Source: Eutreptiella sp. 'Long Island Sound 2002'
Taxonomy: Eukaryota; Euglenozoa; Euglenophyceae; Eutreptiales; Eutreptiaceae
Direction of reading: 5' to 3'
DNA: 64,000 nucleotides
NCBI GenBank assembly: GCA_964036045.1
Contig: OZ038401.1
Coordinates: 33,594,397 to 33,658,396, forward strand
The notes under the pieces are model-generated. The model made no database searches, had not been told where the DNA came from, and worked only from the letters and a program-made list of their open reading frames with translations. The translations under genes were made by a program, and so were the position numbers. Shown here in pieces: positions 57,249 to 64,000 of this stretch; the first letter of the stretch is position 1, and every line of letters starts with the position of its first letter.

Positions 57249-59235
57249 GTGGGACGCCTGGTTGTGCTCCCTGCGGGCTTGTCTGCCCCGCGCACCGCCT
57301 GGTTTACTGGAGCGTCGCCTGTTGCAGTTTCTGGAGTGGGGCAGTGAAGCTGCCCGTGATCTCAGACAGCCGGAGTTTCTGCGAGTCTTGGCTGTGGCTT
57401 TGTCCTCATTTAGCCCTGAGGTTTGGGAGTCGCTCTTGCATGATTCGACGTCGCCCAAATTGCTTATGCAGCGTATCAGGGAGGAGGTATTGGCGCGGGG
57501 TTTGGGGCCGGTGGGGCGTGTGGATATCCCCCGCGAGGTCTGGGATAGTTGTGTGCCGGACGGCTTCGCAGAATTGGTAGGCAGGCAGTTTTCTGGGATA
57601 ATTCCCCCGTCGGATGAGGCGGTGGTCATGATGAGGGCATTGCGGGACCAGGGTTTGCTTTTCCCCCTGCCGCCGGGGTCACCTGGGCCCAATGGGGGTG
57701 TTTTTGCGATACCCAAGACGGAGGAGAAGTGCAGTTTGATTGTCAATCTGGTGCCCCTTAATGAGGAGATGCGGTCTCGGCCGGAGAAGTTCTCCCTCCC
57801 CTCTGTGGAGGTGTTGGCCCTTTTGGCGCAGGTGGCACAGCAAGGGTCCTCCTTTTTCCTCCCCTCTTTTTATGCCCGAGCGCGTTGCATGAGGCCGGTG
57901 TGGGATATTCTGTCCCTGCCGGGGGGGGGGGGGGAAGAGCTGTGCATGTGCCACATCGACCTGAGTAATTGCTTTTGGTCCCTTCAGCTGCCGCGCGAGT
58001 TCTGGGGGGCCTTTCGCGTCTCGGATGGAGAGGGGGGGGTGTTGGCTTTCCGGTGCTTGCCCTTTGGGTGGAAGTACAGCCCCCTCCTGTGCCAGCGAGT
58101 GTTAGAGGGTCTGGTGGCCGGCGCGGGGCTGTTGGGGGTGCTGGTTTTAATTTACTTGGATGATGTCCTGGTTGTGGGGCGCGGCCGCGCGCGTGTGCGG
58201 GAGCAGACGGCAAGGGCGGCGGAGGCGTTGCGCCGTGCAGGTGCTGTAGTCAGCCCAAAGAGTACGTTAGAGCCTGTGCAGCGGCTGGTGTGGCTGGGGA
58301 AGGATATTGATTTGCAGGGGGGGGAGGTGCGGACTGCTGGCAACGCGTGGGAAGCTCTGTTTGCGCATTGGTTGAGGTTGTCTGTGGGACCCTGTAGGGT
58401 AAAACGGCTGCAGCAGTTCTTGGGGCGGGCACAGTGGATATGTCGCCCGGGTTCTGGGCACAGTCCGCACCTGTCTGGTGTGTGGGCTCATGTGCTCTGG
58501 GCGCCCCCCCGGCTGCCGTTTACCCCAGTGCGTTTGCTTAAGTCTATGTGCGTGGCGTGCGTGCTTGCCAGGAGGCAATGGTCAGTGGTGTCCCTCCCCA
58601 GGGTGGTGAAGCGATCGCCGTTGGTTGTTTACGTCGACGCGGCGCTGGACGCGGGTGAATACCGGCTGGGCCTGTTTTCGATGGATGTGGGTTCTCGATC
58701 GGTTGTGCCCGCAGAGCAACCGCCCAACCAGCAGTGTGCGGAGGCTGCCGCGCTGCTCTGGGGCTTGAAGCTCATCCTCAATGTAGGCGTTCGGGAGGCC
58801 CATTTGTTTGGGGATAATGCGGCGGCGCTAGTGCAGTTCCTTCGGTGTAAAGCCAAGGTGGGGCGTAAATTCCAGCAGTCCATTCTGAAGCGTTTCCGCT
58901 ACCTGTGGGCGTCGTGCCCAGGCTTCACGGTATATATGCACTGGGTGCGTGGTTCACATAATCCCGCTGATCCTATCAGTAGGTTGAGTGACAACTTCAA
59001 TGGAGATCTGGGTTTGGCGCGCGAGGTGGCGGCGCGCAGGGTTGGGGATCTCTGGGCCTTTCCCGATAGGCGCACGGTTTTTTTGTGGACCCTGGGGGTG
59101 CCTATGGGGCCCTTTGTTCTGCCGCATTCGTGGAGAGCGGGCCTGTGGTCCCCGGGGGGTGGTGAAGGGGGGGCGGAGTTCCACGAGGTTTTTTTGCAGT
59201 ACCGCTTGGAGGAGTCGGTGGGTGCAATGACTTGA
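57037..59235 (+). CDS. Reverse transcriptase/RNase H of the YR retrotransposon
   Basis: The frame is +1 relative to the recombinase. It is open from 55756, but recognisable protein begins near 57180, so I chose the in-frame ATG at 57037 (732 residues); a frameshift origin is equally possible. Reverse transcriptase blocks: LVPLNEEMRSRPEKFSLPS, CHIDLSNCFWSLQLP (motif A), FRCLPFGWKYSPLLCQ (motif B), LIYLDDVLVVG (motif C, YLDD at 58153-58164) and VWLGKDIDL. The RNase H domain follows: VVYVDAALDAGEYRLG (Asp), CAEAAALLWGLK (Glu), LFGDNAAALVQFL (Asp) and GSHNPADPISR (Asp). All catalytic residues are intact. The NPADPISR end and LPFGW motif are typical of DIRS-type polymerases. It stops at TGA 59233-59235. 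Confidence 0.88.
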   Translation: MWMQTPHLPPQQAPPSGGCASRPAGRVRSRPSWASGRPRARPGLWVRLPERQFPVASELGQWVRERLRTGEWDAWLCSLRACLPRAPPGLLERRLLQFLEWGSEAARDLRQPEFLRVLAVALSSFSPEVWESLLHDSTSPKLLMQRIREEVLARGLGPVGRVDIPREVWDSCVPDGFAELVGRQFSGIIPPSDEAVVMMRALRDQGLLFPLPPGSPGPNGGVFAIPKTEEKCSLIVNLVPLNEEMRSRPEKFSLPSVEVLALLAQVAQQGSSFFLPSFYARARCMRPVWDILSLPGGGGEELCMCHIDLSNCFWSLQLPREFWGAFRVSDGEGGVLAFRCLPFGWKYSPLLCQRVLEGLVAGAGLLGVLVLIYLDDVLVVGRGRARVREQTARAAEALRRAGAVVSPKSTLEPVQRLVWLGKDIDLQGGEVRTAGNAWEALFAHWLRLSVGPCRVKRLQQFLGRAQWICRPGSGHSPHLSGVWAHVLWAPPRLPFTPVRLLKSMCVACVLARRQWSVVSLPRVVKRSPLVVYVDAALDAGEYRLGLFSMDVGSRSVVPAEQPPNQQCAEAAALLWGLKLILNVGVREAHLFGDNAAALVQFLRCKAKVGRKFQQSILKRFRYLWASCPGFTVYMHWVRGSHNPADPISRLSDNFNGDLGLAREVAARRVGDLWAFPDRRTVFLWTLGVPMGPFVLPHSWRAGLWSPGGGEGGAEFHEVFLQYRLEESVGAMT

Positions 59236-59291
59236 TGTCGTGTAGTGCCGGCGCCTGCTTGTAGCACTCGTTTCTCTTGGTGCATGTGATC

Positions 59292-59807
59292 ATGACCCGG
59301 CGCCGCCGTAACCGCCGTGCGCGTAGCGGCGGGCGGAGGCGGGGCAAGAGCCGCTCGCGCAAGCGTTCGGAGGAGGCCGTTCAGCGGCGCGCGGCGCGGC
59401 GCCGCGCCGCGCTGCGGGAGAAGTTGGGAGCCTTGGTGGGCCGCAGGGCCTGTCACCGGGTGCTCCTCCGGAATGGGGTGCGGCTGTACGTCGCGTATGG
59501 CGTGCCAGAAGATCCCGGGGAGAGGGACGACTTCCTGGGTGCCGCAGCCATGGACATCGCCAAGCGGGTTCGGGGGCAGGCGACGCGGCGCACCACCGCG
59601 GTTGGGAACCCCGGGGTGAAGCCGGGGGGCAGACACACTTGCGGGGGGATGTGGGATGTGGTGACGGGGTCGAGGGGAGGTCAGAGGGTGGTGGTGTCGC
59701 TGACGGACTGGAACGGGGGTCGTCGTACCCCCGTCCCGTATCTATGGGTGCAGGGGTCTTATCCCTTGGTGGTGAGAATAGCTGGCCACTTCAGGCCGTT
59801 GGTGTAG
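59292..59807 (+). CDS. Accessory basic ORF of the YR retrotransposon
   Basis: From the ATG at 59292, 57 bases after the RT stop, to TAG 59807: 171 residues. The first 55 residues are dominated by Arg (RRRRNRRARSGGRRRGKSRSRKR), followed by a folded-looking part (HRVLLRNGVRLYVAYGVPEDPGERDDF, VVVSLTDWNGG). I recognise no domain. The charge suggests nucleic-acid binding or nuclear targeting. It is not part of the standard VIPER, Ngaro or DIRS gene set as I know it. The remaining 0.7 kb up to B1 is G-rich with only a doubtful frame. Confidence 0.5.
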   Translation: MTRRRRNRRARSGGRRRGKSRSRKRSEEAVQRRAARRRAALREKLGALVGRRACHRVLLRNGVRLYVAYGVPEDPGERDDFLGAAAMDIAKRVRGQATRRTTAVGNPGVKPGGRHTCGGMWDVVTGSRGGQRVVVSLTDWNGGRRTPVPYLWVQGSYPLVVRIAGHFRPLV

Positions 59808-60509
59808 TCTGTCTTTTGGGTGGTCAGCCGGTCTCCGAGGGGCTGGGGTGGGAGTGTGCGCTCACCCTTTGCTTTGCGTTCTGTGTCAGGTCTCTGAGTG
59901 CCACCCTGGGATGGCCGGGCTGCTTTGCGCCCGGGCATTGCTCGCGCATTTGTGGGCGTTTTTTGGCTTCCATGGCTGCGCCAATGTTCTGGTTGTTGTG
60001 TGTGGCTCGTATTCTCTCTGCGTTTTGGCAGGTCCAGTGTGCGCAGGCGGGAGCCCTCCGGGCGATTGTCTGTGGAGGCGGCCCTGCCCTGCGTGGATGT
60101 CGCGGGCTGATTTTGTGGTTATATGCCGGGCGTTGGTCCTTTGGCCTGCACCGCTGCCACTTTGTTGTGGGTCCGGGGGTCCATGCTTTCTTAGGGTTGG
60201 AGCTGGGTTGGGCGCTGGCCCGCCATTTTGGGATCTGCTGCGGATCTCAGGGGTGCTGCCCTGGGCTGACCGGGCAGCTCTGCGACAGGGCGGCAGTGCC
60301 TGACGGTCGCTGTACATTTACCGCTTCCTCATTGGCGGCGGCAGGGGTCGTCCACGCTCTCTTGGGCTTGGTCTGCGGACGCCTGAAGCCTGGCGGGTGG
60401 CGCCGGTGTGTGCGGGGCGCCTTTGGCGATTTATGTTTGGGGCGGCCGTATACTTCGAGGGTGTGGCGTGCGTTGCGCATGGGAGCCGCTGGGTCTCAGA
60501 CCTGCGCCG

Positions 60510-60528
60510 GGGGGGGGGGGGGGGGGGG
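60510..60528 (+). repeat. Poly-G tract before split repeat B1
   Basis: A run of about 19 G immediately upstream of B1. Such tracts are frequent in this genome and may be length-variable or misassembled. Confidence 0.85.
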
Positions 60529-60555
60529 TTATGCGGCAGTTTGGCATGAACGAGA

Positions 60556-60919
60556 CCCACGAGGAGGCGGCACACTGACGAGATGTGCCACAGGAGACGT
60601 GCGTGTTTTGCCTCGTGTTTGCGTGTTTGCTTGTGGTTTTAGCAAAATCTTAGCTCAGCCGTGCCTGAGCTTTGGTTTTGCTCGTCGGGTGGTGTGTGTG
60701 TGCGCATGCGTGTGTGCAGTGAGCCTCTGTACTTGTAGAGCATTTTTGCTTGTTGCCAGCAGCCCACCCGTCCCGCCCAATGACGCTATTTGCGACTTCT
60801 ATTGCCCATACCGGGCTTTTGTGACTGCCCACGAGGAGGCGGCACACTGACGAGATGTGCCACAGGAGACGTGCGTGTTTTGCCTCGTGTTTGCGTGTTT
60901 GCTTGTGGTTTTAGCAAAA
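60556..60919 (+). repeat. Split direct repeats B1 - A2 - B2
   Basis: B1 60556-60647 and B2 60828-60919 share CCCACGAGGAGGCGGCACAC through GTGGTTTTAGCAAAA. A2 (60649-60762) abuts B1 after one T. A 65-bp unique spacer separates A2 from B2. B2 ends at the host junction CTTATGTGG. Confidence 0.95.
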
Positions 60920-61500
60920 CTTATGTGGAGGGAAGGTAGCTTGCATTTGTCTTCCACTGCGGTAGTTCGGATGACCTGAATTTAGGGGCCTTTGGAAGGG
61001 GTGGGCGAGGGGTCTCTTCGGGGGAACCTAGTGTACAAGTAGCGCGCAGTGCGCGCGCAATGCAAGGGCTCCCCCAAAGCCGGATACGTGAGGCAACCTA
61101 AAGGACGGAGGGGGGAGCCTCTTGTCATACAGGGCGGCAGCTCTCCAGAAACCCGCGCGACTTGCCCCTTGGGTGAGTCTGGGGGCTGGAATGGGTAGAA
61201 GCCCCATGGACTATTGCTCCTTAATATGATTTCCTTCCGGATAGTTGATACAAAAGTAGCGCGCCGGCGCACACCAGGCAAACACCACCCCAAGCCCAAT
61301 TTGTCTTGCATTATGGCGCACAAGTGCCCCCGCAGCCGGTGATACCAGCCTTTGGTCTTCATTGCCAACAGCGCATATGACGGTCAATTTGTTGCCCCCC
61401 CTCCCCCGTGTTGCGCTGTGCCGTCAGAAACCTAGTGTCGCGCTTGGTGGGCGGTGCAATGAGAAGTGTTGTACTGACTGTGTTGATGCATAGACTTTGT
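60920..61500 (+). mobile_element. Module B, right part, with third Cys-rich relic
   Basis: 60920-61110 aligns with module A 52536-52700 (GGAGGGAAGGTAG, GGGGGAACCTAGT, CGCAATGCAAGG), showing that the retrotransposon split one module. At about 61414-61500 the sequence encodes ALCRQKPSVALGGRCNEKCC and TDCVDA before a TAG, a third relic of the Cys-rich transposase tail seen at 53031 and 54280. Confidence 0.65.
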
Positions 61501-61632
61501 GCAGGGGTATGCGGCCGCCAAACCGCTAGCAGCGGTGGCGGGGAAAGTACGTCTGGCAGTGGCGGGGAAATTTCCCACAATTCCTAAAGGCTACAGTGGG
61601 CTTGTCCAACAGCTGCTGGTTAACCCGTCATA

Positions 61633-61850
61633 TTGGTGGAATTATGGGGAATTGTGGGGAATTATGGGGAATTATGGGTGAAATATGGGGAATTTGGGTG
61701 GAATTATGGGGAATTCCGGCGAATTATGGTGGAATTATGGTGGAATTATGGCGGAATTATGGGGAATTATGGGGAATTATGCGGCAATTATGGGGAATTA
61801 TGGGGAAGTATGAGGGAATTATGGGGAATTATGGTGGAATTATGAATTTG
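61633..61850 (+). repeat. 10-bp minisatellite, plus-oriented array
   Basis: About 20 units of GGGGAATTAT with GGTGGAATTAT variants. The same unit occurs in the opposite orientation downstream. Confidence 0.92.
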
Positions 61851-61904
61851 GGATGTTATTTCTTGTGTTGGTGGTCATTGTTTGTTGTCGCCACCAGGAA
61901 CCAA

Positions 61905-62150
61905 TGGCAACCCCGCAAGAGTCAAAAGGAACCCATCAAGAATCAACAGCAAGCCACCAAGAATCAACAGCAAGCCACCAGGAATCAAGAACAAACTAGC
62001 AAGAATCAACAGAAACTCGGCAATAGTCAAAAGCAACGCATCAAGAATCAACAGCAAGCCACCAGGCCTCAAGAACAAAGCAACGGCAATCAATCGCAAC
62101 CCGGCAAGAATCAAGAGCAAGCCATCAGGAACGAACAGCAACCCATCAAG
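61905..62150 (+). repeat. 21-bp minisatellite between the inverted arrays
   Basis: Degenerate units of AAGAATCAACAGCAAGCCAC, period mostly 21 bp. The + frame would encode a KNQQQAT-type repeat. No other coding evidence. Confidence 0.8.
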
Positions 62151-62164
62151 AATCCACACCAAGC

Positions 62165-62487
62165 CACCCCAGAATCCCCCCATAATTCCCCATAATTCCA
62201 CCAACATTCCCCAAAATTCCCCATAATTCCCCATATCATATGTATCATATGTATCATATGCTGGAGACGCCCACTTTCCCAAGCACAGTCTTGAGTACTC
62301 TTTGAACTTCTGGAGTCAGTCAAAAAAAATTCCCCATAATTCCCCATAATTCCACCCAAATTCCCCATAATTCCACCACAATTCCCCATAATTCCCCATG
62401 TTTCCCCATAATTCCTCATAATTCCCCCATAATTCCCCATAATTCCCCATAACTCCCCATAACTCCCCATAACTCCCCATAATTTCC
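62165..62487 (+). repeat. 10-bp minisatellite, inverted array, with embedded 78-bp sequence
   Basis: Units of ATAATTCCCC, the reverse complement of the array at 61633-61850, run in two blocks (62165-62236 and 62329-62487). Between them lie three copies of TATCATATG and the 78-bp sequence 62251-62328 that is shared with 24503-24580. Confidence 0.9.
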
Positions 62488-63262
62488 ATAATTCCAGTCG
62501 TCTGGCGGGGAGCTGTCGCGTGGCGCAAGCGGGCGCACACCCCTGTTTGTGGTGATGGATTTGTGCAAATTGTACCCTCGATCAAAGGGACCCAATGCGG
62601 CACAAAGGTGGTTTTTTTTCAAGGCCCATCCCAGACCACTGAGGATGCCTAAATGTGCGTTTTCGGCCGAACTTAAGCCCCTTGGCATCTAATGGGGGCA
62701 CTCGCAAAACGCCTTGAGAAAGGGCCATTTTGGGACCGCAAACAGGCCAAAAACGTTAGATTAGATGCCTGGTTTATTTTGGGACATTTTGGGGGGTTGA
62801 AGTGTACGGGCGCGCTGGACGGGCTGGGCAAACACTCTCTGTTTGTCTTAGCATGGGATACCCGTCTCATCCTGACTGGTGAGGTGCGGTGAGGCGCAGT
62901 GAGGTGGGGGGAGGGGAGGGGAGGGGAGGGGAGAGGAGGTTGTCCGGGGGATCTCCGCATTCCAGCGTAACCTTACCTTTTAATCCCTCACAGCATCCCA
63001 TTCAGGTCAGGGGATCATGGCCCCAGGACGCTTCATGTCGCCACCTGGGGTTCGAACCCGGAACTCTGATTCATCCACAAATTGAGCTGTGGCAGCTGAG
63101 CCCCGTGACTGTAATTACGCAAACAGGGAGGTGGGGTTGGGGTGCTGCATCGCGTGTTATGGACGCGCTTTTCGCATAGATCTGGTTGTGCTCTCGTGCT
63201 AAAGGCCCTTGGCCTTCGGCGCCCGGGTTGACATCAGGTGCCAGACCCGAACTTCACCGACA
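62488..63262. other. Intergenic, possible tRNA-derived SINE on minus strand
   Basis: A (GGGGA)n stretch lies at 62909-62937. On the minus strand, 63110 down to 63030 reads GGGGCTCAGCTGCC, then AGTTCCGGGTTCGAACCCCAG. This resembles tRNA A and B boxes, but acceptor and D stems do not pair, so it is at best a tRNA-derived SINE or relic. A weaker B-box-like sequence on the minus strand at about 28205-28225 (GGATCTGAATCCTGG) may be related. Confidence 0.3.
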
Positions 63263-64000
63263 ATGGGTCTCTTCACCCTTGCGCTGATGGTGAGCCTGGC
63301 CCTCATACAGCCCCTTCCCTCTCCGGTGGGCGACTTCGACTGGCGGGCGGTGGGGCGGCAGAACTTCATCACACGGGTGCAGGCGTCCACCAACCCCCCC
63401 ACGGGCTGCAACGCCTCGTGGGCGTTCGCGGCCGCGTCGATGCTCGGGGACCGTCTCGCGATCGCGCGGCGCGGGGACCTGGTCGCCACCAAAGTGCTGC
63501 TCAGCGCGCAGATGCTGCTGAACTGCGCGGCGCCCCCCGACCGCGACGCCTGCGCCGAGGGCTCGCCAGAGTGGGCGTTCGACCGGGCGCTGCGCCACGG
63601 CGTTGTGGACGAGACCTGCCAGGGGTACCGCGGCAGAGCGCAGCGCTGCACGCCCCTGCACGTCTGCATCAACTGCTTTGGCCCGTGCGACGCTGTCCCG
63701 GAGTATCTGGTCTACAACGTCTCCGCCTACGGCCGCTTGCGCCCCATGGACGTGGCGGCCGAGATCCAGCGCCGGGGGCCCGTGGTCTGCCGCGCGCGCG
63801 CGGAGCCCGCGCTGCCGTCCCGCAGCGGCGACTTCTTCGCGGTGGTCGTGGGCTGGACGGGGGGGCAGTACATCACAAACCCCAACTGGGGCTCCTTCCA
63901 CGGCAACGACACCGTCGCGGGATTCCTGCGGCTGCCCCCCGAGGCCCTGGGCGAGTGCTGGTGGGCGCAGCCGCATTTGCAGGGCCGCGGGCACGTCGGG
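63263..64000 (+). CDS. Cathepsin X/Z-like papain-family protein, predicted catalytically dead (partial)
   Basis: From the ATG at 63263 the frame is open to the window end (246 codons, 3' end missing). MGLFTLALMVSLALIQPLP is a signal peptide; the mature-like domain follows at once (FDWRAVGRQNFITRVQ), with no propeptide. The order of blocks matches cathepsin X/Z (peptidase C1A): DWR.V, LLSAQMLLNCA, GSPEWAFDRALRHGVVDETC, CINCFGPC, AEIQRRGPVVCRA, VVVGWTGGQYITNPNWGS. The active-site motif CGSCW of the family reads CNASW (codon TCG at 63416-63418), so the nucleophile Cys is Ser. The His position before the VVGW strand reads Phe (GDFFAVVVGW). The oxyanion-hole Gln and the Asn of N.NWG remain. It is predicted to be a secreted pseudoprotease. 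The minus-strand frames over it are shadows. Confidence 0.8.
   Translation, partial: MGLFTLALMVSLALIQPLPSPVGDFDWRAVGRQNFITRVQASTNPPTGCNASWAFAAASMLGDRLAIARRGDLVATKVLLSAQMLLNCAAPPDRDACAEGSPEWAFDRALRHGVVDETCQGYRGRAQRCTPLHVCINCFGPCDAVPEYLVYNVSAYGRLRPMDVAAEIQRRGPVVCRARAEPALPSRSGDFFAVVVGWTGGQYITNPNWGSFHGNDTVAGFLRLPPEALGECWWAQPHLQGRGHVG

Larger units (their letters stand above)
54538..60919 (+). mobile_element. Tyrosine-recombinase (VIPER/Ngaro-type) retrotransposon with split direct repeats
   Basis: Structure A1 (54538-54651) - coding region - B1 (60556-60647) - A2 (60649-60762) - B2 (60828-60919). A1 and A2 are identical or nearly so over 114 bp; B1 and B2 over 92 bp. This A1...B1A2B2 layout is diagnostic of the split direct repeats of PAT/Ngaro/VIPER-type elements. 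The coding order is gag (54714-55763), tyrosine recombinase (55764-57248) and RT/RNase H (57037-59235), followed by a basic ORF (59292-59807). TTA lies at all junctions: A1 starts CTTAGC, B1/A2 joins at AAAATCTTAGC, and B2 ends AAAACTTATG. No long target duplication is present, as expected for recombinase-mediated integration. Near-identical repeats and long open frames suggest a recent, possibly active copy. Confidence 0.92.

Noticed and set aside
59639-60850. 403-codon + strand frame after the retrotransposon ORFs
   Set aside because: It overlaps the basic ORF, crosses a poly-G tract and runs through repeats B1, A2 and into B2, with a low-complexity Gly/Cys/Leu composition.
63030-63110. Functional tRNA gene
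   Set aside because: Only the T-loop/B-box region fits; the acceptor and D stems do not pair and the T stem has a mismatch.
63199-63994. Minus-strand frames at the window end
   Set aside because: The + strand encodes the cathepsin-like domain with signal peptide and conserved blocks; the minus frames are shadows.

Overview
This window is nuclear DNA from a eukaryote, most likely a unicellular alga or related protist with a large, repeat-rich genome. The evidence is spliced genes with GT-AG introns, a (CA)n microsatellite, minisatellites, many poly-G and poly-C tracts, several retrotransposon classes, and a tandem pair of genes for the pyruvate phosphate dikinase (PPDK) regulatory protein family. 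I cannot name the species. I found no prokaryotic operon, rRNA, true tRNA or CRISPR array. Bases 12812-13011 are an assembly gap of 200 N.

Host genes are few and widely spaced, all on the + strand. They are: an EF-hand plus MAP3K-like kinase (2241-4799); a spliced, secreted or Golgi-type glycosyltransferase of the procollagen galactosyl/glucosyltransferase-like family (27741-31306); two PPDK regulatory protein paralogues (41604-42452, apparently truncated, and 43973-45250); and a cathepsin X/Z-like protein whose active-site Cys and His positions are both replaced (63263 to the window end, partial).

Mobile DNA makes up most of the rest. At 10357-10601 there is a 245-bp hAT-type MITE with an 8-bp target duplication. 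From 17400 to 25066 a 31-bp minisatellite flanks a decayed non-LTR retrotransposon (about 19050-24360: endonuclease, reverse transcriptase, RNase H, CCHC). From 34.9 to 40.8 kb there are relics of two further reverse-transcriptase elements. From 52.0 to 61.5 kb there are repeated modules carrying a DDE-transposase relic with a Cys-rich tail. One of these modules is interrupted by a nearly complete tyrosine-recombinase retrotransposon (54538-60919).

That retrotransposon is the most striking feature. It has split direct repeats (A1 - ORFs - B1 A2 B2), the domain order gag, tyrosine recombinase, RT/RNase H (the order known from VIPER, not from canonical DIRS1), a gag-to-recombinase boundary formed by one in-frame UGA, and a nearby uninterrupted paralogue of its target site. 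At 61.6-62.5 kb, a 10-bp minisatellite occurs as two inverted arrays, and a 78-bp sequence seen at the start of one 31-bp array recurs beside it.
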